Assembly (NCBI RefSeq): GCF_021390515.1
Contig: NZ_JAJUXI010000012.1
Coordinates: forward strand, 124,001 to 188,000
Direction: 5' to 3'
DNA: 64,000 nucleotides
Origin: Dyadobacter sp. CY326
GTDB lineage: Bacteria > Bacteroidota > Bacteroidia > Cytophagales > Spirosomataceae
The stretch's first letter is position 1. Each line of letters opens with the position of its first letter. The notes under the pieces were generated by a model. That model was not told the DNA's origin. It ran no database searches and saw nothing but the letters and a program-made list of their open reading frames with translations. Below are positions 35,838 to 43,672 of this stretch, one piece after another. Both the position numbers and the translations under genes were made by a program.

Positions 35838-35985
35838 GTGCTGAATCAATTCAGATTGCTAAGGAATGGATTTAAAGCAAATGCCTACACGACAGATAGG
35901 GTTTTGTAAAAAACAGAATGTTAACTTTAAGGCATGAAAAAGATGGCTGACAGCTAATTGTCGACAAGCCTTACAAATAAAAATC

Positions 35986-37077
35986 ATGTCACTGAGCCCG
36001 CGTTTTATTGCCTTCATACTGGCATTTCTAATTTCACTCATTACAACTTCTTTTCTGGCTTTTGTAGAAGGTGTATCGAGGGGAATGCTCTTTGTTTCTG
36101 CCATTTCAGCATTTATCTCCTCATTTTTTTTGGTTATGTATGCTGTCGACATTCTTGTTTTCAGGGAGGTTAACAAAATGTACAGGACGATCCACAAGCT
36201 CAAAATGAAGGATTTTAACCTGGCCCCACGTAAAAAACTTATCACGGAATCCAACCCGCTGAAAACGATCAACGACGAGATTTTTGTTTATGTCACAAAA
36301 AAACAGAAAGAGATTGATGAGCTGAAAAAGCTGGAATTGTTTCGTCGGGAATTCCTCGCGGATGTTTCGCATGAATTTAAAACACCCATTTTTGCCGCAC
36401 AAGGATTTATCCACACACTCCTCGACGGCGCAATGGATGACGAAGATGTGCGGGAACGCTTTCTGATAAAAGCTGCTAAAAACCTCGACAGTCTGGACGT
36501 CCTTGTGAAAGATCTGCTTGTGCTTTCGCAAATGGAAACGGGTGACATTAAGATGAATATTGCACCATTGGACATTCGTTCATTGGTTATGAGCATTTTC
36601 AGCAGGCTGGAAAATATCGCAAAAGATCGCAATGTCGCATTGAAAGTCAAGCCTGATGACATGCCGGAAGTGTGGGTGCTGGCAGATGCGGACCGCATGG
36701 AGCAGGTGATGCTGAATTTGATAGAAAACGCTGTCAAATACGGGAATGAGGGTGGAAAAGTGATTGTCCATTTCAATGAGGGCAAGAAATACATTGAAAT
36801 CGCTGTCCGGGACAATGGTCCGGGCATTCCGCATGAGCACTTGAACCGTATTTTTGAAAGATTTTACCGCATTGACAAAAGCAGAAGCAAAGAAATTGGC
36901 GGCACGGGACTCGGGTTGGCCATCGTCAAGCACATTCTAAACGGCCACGACACCAAAATCGCGGTGATGTCCAAACTCGATAAGGGGACGACGTTTTCTT
37001 TCAAATTGGAAAAAGCTTATGTCAATCCTGTTTCGGAACATGTGCCGGAAAGTGCGCTCAATCAAATGAATCCTTAA
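35986..37077 (+). CDS. PhoR-type sensor histidine kinase
   Basis: A 363-residue inner-membrane kinase. Two N-terminal hydrophobic segments (8-27 and 35-58) have almost no periplasmic loop, so the input is probably membrane-borne. The DHp box is DVSHEFKTP with phospho-His129. The ATPase domain has NLIENAVKYG (N box), DNGPGIP, FERFYRID and GGTGLGLAIVKHI. No response regulator is adjacent, so it is an orphan kinase in this neighbourhood. It resembles PhoR-type Bacteroidota kinases, but its signal is unknown. Confidence 0.92.
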   Translation: MSLSPRFIAFILAFLISLITTSFLAFVEGVSRGMLFVSAISAFISSFFLVMYAVDILVFREVNKMYRTIHKLKMKDFNLAPRKKLITESNPLKTINDEIFVYVTKKQKEIDELKKLELFRREFLADVSHEFKTPIFAAQGFIHTLLDGAMDDEDVRERFLIKAAKNLDSLDVLVKDLLVLSQMETGDIKMNIAPLDIRSLVMSIFSRLENIAKDRNVALKVKPDDMPEVWVLADADRMEQVMLNLIENAVKYGNEGGKVIVHFNEGKKYIEIAVRDNGPGIPHEHLNRIFERFYRIDKSRSKEIGGTGLGLAIVKHILNGHDTKIAVMSKLDKGTTFSFKLEKAYVNPVSEHVPESALNQMNP

Positions 37078-37106
37078 TTTATCTTTAAACTCATAAACAA
37101 TTATCC

Positions 37107-37406
37107 ATGTTTGTTCACAACGTATTTTTTTGGCTAAAAGAAAAAGACAACGAAGAAGCGCGTCAGGCATTGCTTGCAGGCATCAAGTCACTAGAAGCCA
37201 TAGAATCCATCGAATCCGTTTACATTGGACCACCAGCAGCGACACGTCGCCCGGTTATCGATGCGACTTACGATTTTGCTGAAATTCTGGTTTTCGCAGA
37301 TGAAGCCGGACATGATGTATATCAGGTTCACCCATTGCACAAGAAATTCGTGGAAGATTGCGCGCATCTTTGGGAGCGTGTTTTGATTTACGATGTCGAA
37401 GCTTAG
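37107..37406 (+). CDS. Dabb family (stress-responsive A/B barrel) protein
   Basis: A 99-residue protein of the Dabb/ferredoxin-like dimeric alpha-beta barrel fold: FVHNVFFWLKEK, the PPAATRRPVIDATYDFAEI strand pair, and VYQVHPLHKKFVEDCAHLW. The small family includes dimerising stress proteins and a few enzymes; activity here is unknown. It is 29 bp after the kinase gene and is followed by the DnaA-box palindrome. Confidence 0.86.
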   Translation: MFVHNVFFWLKEKDNEEARQALLAGIKSLEAIESIESVYIGPPAATRRPVIDATYDFAEILVFADEAGHDVYQVHPLHKKFVEDCAHLWERVLIYDVEA

Positions 37407-37416
37407 TTTGCTAATG

Positions 37417-37528
37417 TTTGTTAACAAGTTATCCACAATAACGCTGTGGATAACTTGTTAACAAAGCTGTATTTACTGCGTTTTGAGCCAATTATAATGC
37501 ATTTATATGCTGAAACCGCTGTGGATAA
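37417..37528. other. Three perfect DnaA boxes, two within a perfect 21-bp inverted repeat
   Basis: TTATCCACA at 37429-37437 (plus), and its complement TGTGGATAA at 37445-37453 and 37520-37528. The first two lie in a perfect inverted repeat: arms 37417-37437 and 37445-37465, 7-nt spacer. The arm ends read TTTGTTAACAAG outward. AT-rich stretches follow to about 37620. This is like an origin or DnaA-titration site. No dnaA gene is near. Highly expressed genes to the left (pyk, ffh, typA) point toward the site, which argues against a standard oriC. A DnaA-controlled regulator or datA/DARS-like site is an alternative. Confidence 0.6.
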
Positions 37529-37627
37529 CTTTAAAAATGCGTTTTGACGATTCGGGCAGTCACTTACTAAAAGGCACTATTCATTGGCAATAATCGTTTT
37601 AATATTAGTACAAAACGAACAAAAGCC

Positions 37628-37927
37628 GTGAGATCAAACAGAGTCCTGCTGTCAGTTATCGTAACGATTATTGCAGCGATAAGCATTTCTTCCTGCACAT
37701 ACAGATCATCATACAATCCTGGTTATGACTACGGATACGGATATGGTCGCCGATATTATCGCGTGCCGCCTCCGCCTCCAAGAGTGGTGGTTGTGCAGCC
37801 AAATCGTCCGAGAGTGATTCATGCAGACCGATACAGGTCAAGCCGTTATAACGACAGAGCTTACAGGAGACAAAGCAGTAATGGCAACCATTACGGACAA
37901 CGCAACAGAACCAGAGGTCCGAGATAA
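37628..37927 (+). CDS. Small Tyr/Gly/Pro/Arg-rich lipoprotein
   Basis: A 99-residue lipoprotein (AISISSC lipobox) with GTG start. It has a low-complexity tail: Tyr/Gly-rich (GYDYGYGYGRRYY), proline-rich (PPPPPR), and Arg/Asn/Gln-rich. No domain was recognised. It lies right after the DnaA-box segment and has its own terminator. Such basic, disordered lipoproteins are common in Bacteroidota, and the function is not known. Confidence 0.7.
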   Translation: MRSNRVLLSVIVTIIAAISISSCTYRSSYNPGYDYGYGYGRRYYRVPPPPPRVVVVQPNRPRVIHADRYRSSRYNDRAYRRQSSNGNHYGQRNRTRGPR

Positions 37928-37945
37928 TTAGCGTGCATAAATTTG

Positions 37946-37986
37946 AAGCCGTATGATCAAGATTAATCCTGGTCATACGGCTTTTT
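37946..37986 (+). terminator. Intrinsic terminator before the acyl-AMP ligase
   Basis: AAGCCGTATGATC (37946-37958) and GGTCATACGGCTT (37971-37983) pair over 13 positions with one G-T, followed by TTT. Confidence 0.8.
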
Positions 37987-37989
37987 GCA

Positions 37990-37997
37990 TATATTTG
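37990..37997 (+). promoter_or_regulatory. -7 element 5 bp from the ligase ATG (TATATTTG)
   Basis: TATATTTG matches TAnnTTTG and ends only 5 bp before ATG 38003, so the transcript may be leaderless or start inside an almost leaderless position. No -33 element is clear. Confidence 0.45.
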
Positions 37998-38002
37998 GTT
38001 TC

Positions 38003-39646
38003 ATGGATATCATTCAGAAACTTGAATTCTATGCAGGTCAATTTTCGGACAAGCTTGCATATGGTTTTGTAGGAAAAGATGGCGATCTCACACAAACGCT
38101 GACTTACAAAGCATTATTCGAAACGACATTGGCAGCCTCAGCGCAGTTTCAAGCCGCTTATGCCAGCCGTTCAAGAGCCATAATCCTGTTGCCAGCCGAA
38201 GCTGCATTCATCCAAACTTTCCTAGGCTCGCTGCAAGCCGGCCTCATTGCCGTGCCTTGTCCCATTGGCTATTCAGAACCCGCGATTTACCGAATTCTGA
38301 ACATCATTTCAGATTGCAGCGCATCTGTCATCATTACAAATAGAAAAACCTACAAAATGCTTTTTCAGCGTCAGAACGCTGCCTCCAAAGCATTGCAAGA
38401 TCGGAACATCAGCTGGTTTTTTACAGACGACCTTCTTGAACAAGCGGATCTTATTAACCCAATTTCAAGATCAACTGCCGACAACGAACCTGCTTATTTA
38501 CAATACACATCTGGCTCAACCGGGCATCCCAAAGGCGTCATGATCAGTCACCCAAACCTTGTCGCCAACCTCAACGCGATCAACAATTGCTTCGGGCGCA
38601 CGGAAATGGATTCGTCCGTAACGTGGCTTCCGCATTATCATGATATGGGGCTTGTTGACGGGCTTTTATCACCCATTTTCACCGGCGGAACCGGTTACGT
38701 AATCGCTCCGCTCCTCTTCATTACAAAACCGATTTTATTACTCGAAACCATTTCCCAATACAAAGCAGCCGTTTGCGGCGGACCGGGTTTCGGGCTCGAC
38801 CATTGTGTTTCCAGAATAAAACCTGAGCAACTGGAAACATTGGATCTCAGCTCATTACGCGTTCTATATGTGGGCGCCGAGCCTATTCGAATTTCCAGTT
38901 TGGAAAACTTTACCGAAACAATGCAGATGACTGGCTTTAAGCGAGAAAGCCTTGTCCCGGCTTATGGCCTGGCCGAGGCCACATTGGCGGTGAGTTTACA
39001 CTTGCACGGCACACCAATGGTTTATCAAAAAATATCAGCCTCAAATCCGAAAACCGTTGTCGCTTGCGGCCCGCCGGTTGAATTTACAGAGGTCGCGATT
39101 GTTGATACTGAACTGTTAACCATTCAAAGCGAAGGTGAAATCGGCGAAATCTGGGTTAAGAATGCGGGTGTTGCGCTCGGCTATTGGGAAAATCCTGCCG
39201 CCACACTGGCCACATTCCAGGCTTTTACAAATTGTGGAAATGGACCATTTCTCAGAACGGGCGATTTGGGCTTTATTTCAAATGGCAAATTGTTCATCAC
39301 CGGTCGCAAAAAGGAGCTCATCATCATTCGCGGCACCAATTATTTCCCGCAGGACATTGAAGAAGTCGTGAGCGCGTGCCATGATGACATTCAACCGCAT
39401 GCGACAGCCGCATTTTCTATTGAGACGGAACAGGGTGAAGAACTGATGATTGTAAGTGAAGTGCGTCGCGCCTCGCAGAATGACATTGAAGTTAGCGCAA
39501 TCCACAACAGCATTGTCAGCAGCATTGGACTTGCATTTGGACTGGTGCCGCATAAAATTGTGCTTACGAGCATTGGTAAATTACCCAAAACGTCAAGCGG
39601 GAAAATCCAGCGGTTGAAGGCACGTGAAGTTTTCTATGACAATTAA
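38003..39646 (+). CDS. Fatty acyl-AMP ligase (FAAL)
   Basis: A 547-residue ANL-superfamily enzyme. The ATP-binding loop LQYTSGSTGHPKGVMISH is near 170-187, then SVTWLPHYHDMGLVDGLL, PAYGLAEATLA, RTGDLGF and the FAAL-type GRKKELIIIRGTNYFPQDIE at about 433-452. The catalytic Lys lies in KTSSGKIQR near the end. FAALs activate fatty acids as acyl-adenylates and load them on acyl carrier proteins rather than CoA. ATG 38003 is chosen over TTG 37985, which lies inside the promoter. An ACP gene follows 108 bp later, fitting that use. Confidence 0.93.
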   Translation: MDIIQKLEFYAGQFSDKLAYGFVGKDGDLTQTLTYKALFETTLAASAQFQAAYASRSRAIILLPAEAAFIQTFLGSLQAGLIAVPCPIGYSEPAIYRILNIISDCSASVIITNRKTYKMLFQRQNAASKALQDRNISWFFTDDLLEQADLINPISRSTADNEPAYLQYTSGSTGHPKGVMISHPNLVANLNAINNCFGRTEMDSSVTWLPHYHDMGLVDGLLSPIFTGGTGYVIAPLLFITKPILLLETISQYKAAVCGGPGFGLDHCVSRIKPEQLETLDLSSLRVLYVGAEPIRISSLENFTETMQMTGFKRESLVPAYGLAEATLAVSLHLHGTPMVYQKISASNPKTVVACGPPVEFTEVAIVDTELLTIQSEGEIGEIWVKNAGVALGYWENPAATLATFQAFTNCGNGPFLRTGDLGFISNGKLFITGRKKELIIIRGTNYFPQDIEEVVSACHDDIQPHATAAFSIETEQGEELMIVSEVRRASQNDIEVSAIHNSIVSSIGLAFGLVPHKIVLTSIGKLPKTSSGKIQRLKAREVFYDN

Positions 39647-39754
39647 GGTGTATTAAAAACGGCCATTCAATCATTTGCAGGCATTAATATCTTTAAGCCG
39701 AGATAAAATTCTTATTTTCACAAAATACAAATTGCCAACGCTCCTTTACCTGAT

Positions 39755-40003
39755 ATGAACAAAACATATACCGAAATCTCTGATTGGATTATCGAACGTA
39801 TAGCACATCACGCGCAATTGCCTTCCAGCGAAATTACCGCCAACACTGAAATTGCAAGTCTCCGCATAGATTCGCTTCTGATGGTCAACATTACGTCGGA
39901 GCTGGAAGAATGGCTCGGCATGGAACTCAGCCCTTCTATATTTTGGGAAATGGGCACAATCGCTGCCACAACCGAATGGATATTGGAAAATCAGGAAGCC
40001 TGA
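39755..40003 (+). CDS. Stand-alone acyl carrier protein
   Basis: An 82-residue acidic four-helix protein. The phosphopantetheine attachment Ser is S40 in RIDSLLM (family DSL motif), and the flanking helices fit the ACP fold (ISDWIIERIAHHAQLP, MVNITSELEEWLGMEL). It would carry a 4'-phosphopantetheine-linked acyl chain. Between the FAAL and the P450 it is the natural carrier for FAAL-activated acyl groups. It is divergent from housekeeping AcpP, so a pathway-specific carrier is inferred. Confidence 0.9.
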   Translation: MNKTYTEISDWIIERIAHHAQLPSSEITANTEIASLRIDSLLMVNITSELEEWLGMELSPSIFWEMGTIAATTEWILENQEA

Positions 40004-40048
40004 TTTCACTTAATAATAACAAGCTCAACGATTTAGAAATAATTTCCT

Positions 40049-41242
40049 ATGTCCGTATCGGCAATTTGGTCCTCCCAAAACAAGGTCAGCGAGAATTACA
40101 CAGAACTGATCGGCGACATTCGGAAAACCAATCCTGTTCATTTAAATCTGTTCGGCGACTTGGTCGTGATGGATTATAAAAATGTCAAAAAGATCTTTTC
40201 CGATTCTGAAAACTTCCAAAACTTCGATTTTACGGAGAGATTTAAGGTCGTTTCAGCCATCGCCAACAACGATCCTGTGCTTGCGGAGTTTGGTGAAAGC
40301 CTGCGTTACTGGCTCTTGTTCATGAACGGCGAGCAGCACGCAGCACATCGAAGATTGGTCAACAAAAAGTTTTATGAGGCCAATTACGAGCAGATTACAT
40401 TTGATGCAATTCAGGACGTGATAACGGAATATAAAAATCTTGAAGAGGCTGATCTCGTAGAAATTTCCAGAAAATTCAGCTTTCTGGTTCTCAGTAAAAT
40501 CGTCGGTTTGAAAAGTGAAGACTATGATTTTATTCAAAAGTTCTCCTACGTCATCACATTGATTTTCGAAAAAACACTCAATGTAAAAGATCTGCTTATA
40601 TGCGCTGAAATGTCACGCGAGTTTCGTGGCTTCATGAGCGAAACCCTGACCCGGCAGGAAAAAGAGCTTACTAAAGGCTTATTGCTTGAAATGAAGGACA
40701 TTATGGGCAGTTCAAGGATCAATGCATTGATCGGGACCTGGGAGTTTCTTGTGAATGCTGCTACGGAAACGACCACTTTGCTGCTTACCAGAAGCATTGC
40801 TGCATTGATTGAAAACCGCGACAAAAAGATAAACTGGGATACGCACGACGGCTGCGCGATTGCCGTAGAAGAGCTTATTCGCTACGTCAGTCCTGTCAAC
40901 TGGATTCCACGGCAGGTAAAAGCGGACATGGAATTTGAAGGTTTGCAGGTAAGGAAAGGGAAAACCGTTCTGCTGGGCATTGCTTCCGCGAACCGCGACC
41001 CCGCTGTTTTTGGGAATCCGGAAACGTTTATCCCCACACGGAAACCCAATCCGCACATTGGATTTGGCTTTGGACTGCACCATTGCATGGGCGCAAGGCT
41101 CTCGCGATTTGAACTTCAAAAGTTTCTCCCAAAATTTATGGCCGCTTTTCCAAACATCCGGCTGCATCCCGACAAGCCTGGCGAATGGGATTCAAAAGTG
41201 TTTTTCCGAGGCCACAAGAATTTGCCCGTGCTTTTAAAATAG
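40049..41242 (+). CDS. Cytochrome P450
   Basis: A 397-residue bacterial P450. Haem Cys is C346 in GFGFGLHHCMGARL. I-helix oxygen-binding segment AATETTT (acid-alcohol pair) is near 235; EELIRY is the ExxR motif of the K helix; FIPTRKPNPH lies before the haem loop. It likely oxidises an acyl chain carried by the neighbouring ACP or a derivative. BioI-type and other P450s that act on ACP-bound chains are known. Redox partners are not encoded nearby. MBOAT follows 7 bp later. Confidence 0.95.
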   Translation: MSVSAIWSSQNKVSENYTELIGDIRKTNPVHLNLFGDLVVMDYKNVKKIFSDSENFQNFDFTERFKVVSAIANNDPVLAEFGESLRYWLLFMNGEQHAAHRRLVNKKFYEANYEQITFDAIQDVITEYKNLEEADLVEISRKFSFLVLSKIVGLKSEDYDFIQKFSYVITLIFEKTLNVKDLLICAEMSREFRGFMSETLTRQEKELTKGLLLEMKDIMGSSRINALIGTWEFLVNAATETTTLLLTRSIAALIENRDKKINWDTHDGCAIAVEELIRYVSPVNWIPRQVKADMEFEGLQVRKGKTVLLGIASANRDPAVFGNPETFIPTRKPNPHIGFGFGLHHCMGARLSRFELQKFLPKFMAAFPNIRLHPDKPGEWDSKVFFRGHKNLPVLLK

Positions 41243-41249
41243 GAGCACG

Positions 41250-42659
41250 ATGGTCAAATTTACCGATTTCACTTATTTCCTTCTGCTTCTCATTATCGTT
41301 GTGGCTTACTACAAAACGCCACACAATAAAAAATGGGTGCTTTTGCTGATTCTTAGCACATTGTTTAACGTTAGTTGGAGCGGATATTACGTTTTTGTGT
41401 GGTTTGGGCTTACCGTAATTTGTTACACAGCAGGAAAATATCTGGGTAATCCGCTGCATTCCAAAACACGAAAGAAAACGCTGCTCACCATTTCGATTAT
41501 CGTTTGTCTGCTTCCGCTCCTGTTTTTTAAATATTTGATCCCGATCAACAACTCGTTTTCGCCCGTGGTTTTGAATTGGCTGGCACCCATCGGCATCTCC
41601 TATTACACGTTTCTGATCATTGGTTATCTCACCGATGTGCATCGCAAATACATCAAACCTGAAAATCATTTCGGTTATTTAGCATTGTATCTCGGCTTTT
41701 TCCCGACCATGCTGGCCGGGCCGTTGGAGCGTGCAAGGCAATTGATTCCGCAGCTGAAAAAACCCGTTGACTACGATCCCGACAACATCAGGGCGGGCAT
41801 TTACTTCATTGTTTGGGGATTGTTTAAGAAATTGGTTTTAGCTGCTAGACTCGCGGATCACGTCAATCCAGTTTTTGATCAACCCGAAAAATACACGGCA
41901 TTTTCAGTTACGCTGGGCATTCTGCTTTTTTCCATTCAGCTGTATTGCGATTTTTCTGGTTACACCGACATTGCCACCGGATCTGCGCGCTTGCTTGGCA
42001 TCAGGCTCAGTAAAAATTTTGCAAACCGTTACTATTTTACGCCGTCGCGCACTGAATCCTGGAATTCATGGAACATTACAGTCACTTCCTGGTTTCGCGA
42101 TTATGTCTTTTTCAACATTAGCAAAGGCGTCACCAACAAAACCCGGCTGGAATTCAACCGCTTACTTACATTTGTTATCACGGGATTGTGGCACGGACCA
42201 AGCTGGTCATTCGTCATTTGGGGATTTCTGCAATGGGCTTACATCAATTTTGAGATCAGGACAAAGCATTTTTGGGAGCGATTTTACAGCGGCGCCGGCC
42301 TCACGATCGGCTCTTCGACACACACAGTGATGCGGATCATCATTCGCTTGTTAACAGGAACATTGATCATGGGATGGTTCAGGGCCGCGGAACTTAACAG
42401 CGGCTTACGGCTTTACAGCGCAATGTTTGGCTTCGGCTCAGGCACAGTTTCGATTCTTACTTCCGGCTTTGGCCTGACGATCGCATTGTTTTTAGTGCTT
42501 GATTTTATCAACTATCAAATGGGTGAAAAAGAAGACATTGCATCATTTATGATGAAACGACCCGCTTTGGAGCGAAACGTTTCATTCCTTGTTTTAGCGC
42601 AGCTCGTACTGATTTTCGGGCAAACTTCGGTTGCAAATTTCTATTACATTCAGTTTTAA
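41250..42659 (+). CDS. MBOAT family O-acyltransferase
   Basis: A 469-residue polytopic protein of the DltB/AlgI branch. It has about 11-13 hydrophobic segments, LGFFPTMLAGPLERARQLIP, then WNSWNITVTSWFRDYVFF and the catalytic His315 in GLWHGPSWSFVIWG. Family members move acyl groups across or onto envelope polymers from a thioester donor. Here the donor could be the FAAL-loaded ACP; the acceptor is unknown. The gene abuts the P450 (7 bp) and SGNH-like (32 bp) genes. Confidence 0.94.
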   Translation: MVKFTDFTYFLLLLIIVVAYYKTPHNKKWVLLLILSTLFNVSWSGYYVFVWFGLTVICYTAGKYLGNPLHSKTRKKTLLTISIIVCLLPLLFFKYLIPINNSFSPVVLNWLAPIGISYYTFLIIGYLTDVHRKYIKPENHFGYLALYLGFFPTMLAGPLERARQLIPQLKKPVDYDPDNIRAGIYFIVWGLFKKLVLAARLADHVNPVFDQPEKYTAFSVTLGILLFSIQLYCDFSGYTDIATGSARLLGIRLSKNFANRYYFTPSRTESWNSWNITVTSWFRDYVFFNISKGVTNKTRLEFNRLLTFVITGLWHGPSWSFVIWGFLQWAYINFEIRTKHFWERFYSGAGLTIGSSTHTVMRIIIRLLTGTLIMGWFRAAELNSGLRLYSAMFGFGSGTVSILTSGFGLTIALFLVLDFINYQMGEKEDIASFMMKRPALERNVSFLVLAQLVLIFGQTSVANFYYIQF

Positions 42660-42691
42660 AACCTGATCCATCCGCGAAATCTGAATAGAGA

Positions 42692-43663
42692 ATGGTCAAA
42701 AAGATATTGAAATGGATCGCATTGTTTCTCACCTTCAAGTTACTTTTCGTTTTGGTGGTTGCGCAACTGGGCCTCGATCCGCGGCGTGACATTGCAACAC
42801 GTGAGCGCCTGTGCCAAAAGTTTGACCCCAATGTGGTCTTCATTGGAACCAGCCGCACATTATACGGTGTCAATCCCGCCCTTTTTGATTCGTTAAATGC
42901 TGGCAAAACGCGCAGCTATAACATGGGCTTGTTCAGCATTTCCTTTGCGCACGCCTTGCAAATCGCAGAAAATCTGATTGAAAACGAGCGGAAAACGAAT
43001 ACGATTTTCATTGAATTAAGTGCCCTGGATTACAGCACGATGCATCTGACGCCCAATCAACTTTTCCAGGATGTCTATTTCAGGAGCCGAGCGACTGGCT
43101 TTGCCTCAAACATGGATGACAAGGAAAAAGTAAGTGAATTCCTGACCGACCTCAACCTGACCCTCTTTCAAATCTTTTCCATTGCTCCTCAAATTGCAGC
43201 AATCAAAAAACTTGTCAAACCCGTAAAAGATCCCATCGAAGGCCCACCGCATTTGCAAGACAATGGCTTCCAAATCGTCGTTGACACATTAACGGGCGTG
43301 AATACAATGCTGATTAACAACCAGTTTTATACAAAAAAGCTGATCACTACGGACAGAAAGTCTACGCCAAACCTATATTATCTTTCCAGAATAAATGGAA
43401 TCATTGCATTGGCCCGGAGTCATGGAAAATCGGTCGTTTTCTTCATGCCAAATAATTTTACGAAAGGCGAATTCGAGACATTGTCACACGTGATGCCATA
43501 CATTCCTGAAGCAAATTTGATTTCGCTGCCCAAAGATTCCCGAATGGACGCTATCTTCAAGCCTGTGAATTTGTTTGATCCGCACCATCTCAATATGAAA
43601 GGATCAGCCATTTACACAACTTATCTGCACGCGCAGTTCATCCAAAAATCGCACGTTTTATAA
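42692..43663 (+). CDS. SGNH-like envelope protein, partner of MBOAT
   Basis: A 323-residue protein with an N-terminal hydrophobic anchor (WIALFLTFKLLFVLVVAQ). GTSRTLYGVNP at 52-62 carries a block I-like Ser54, and the C-terminal DPHHLNMKGS (D296, H299) completes the SGNH-type triad region. It therefore resembles DltD/AlgJ-type proteins that act with MBOAT enzymes in O-acyl transfer. The middle (residues 110-240) has no recognised domain. It is 32 bp after the MBOAT gene, and the partnership is inferred from that. Confidence 0.72.
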   Translation: MVKKILKWIALFLTFKLLFVLVVAQLGLDPRRDIATRERLCQKFDPNVVFIGTSRTLYGVNPALFDSLNAGKTRSYNMGLFSISFAHALQIAENLIENERKTNTIFIELSALDYSTMHLTPNQLFQDVYFRSRATGFASNMDDKEKVSEFLTDLNLTLFQIFSIAPQIAAIKKLVKPVKDPIEGPPHLQDNGFQIVVDTLTGVNTMLINNQFYTKKLITTDRKSTPNLYYLSRINGIIALARSHGKSVVFFMPNNFTKGEFETLSHVMPYIPEANLISLPKDSRMDAIFKPVNLFDPHHLNMKGSAIYTTYLHAQFIQKSHVL

Positions 43664-43672
43664 CCGACTTCT

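Noticed and set aside
35859..36272. Minus-strand frame with a helix-like segment
   Set aside because: It is antisense to the start of the PhoR-type kinase, which has complete motifs.
37417..37465. The palindrome as a simple transcription terminator for the Dabb gene
   Set aside because: The arms are long and perfect, but there is no T run after the stem, and both arms contain perfect DnaA boxes, so a DNA-binding role fits better.
37985..38002. TTG start of the FAAL at 37985
   Set aside because: It lies inside the -7 element and adds residues with no homology; ATG 38003 is better.
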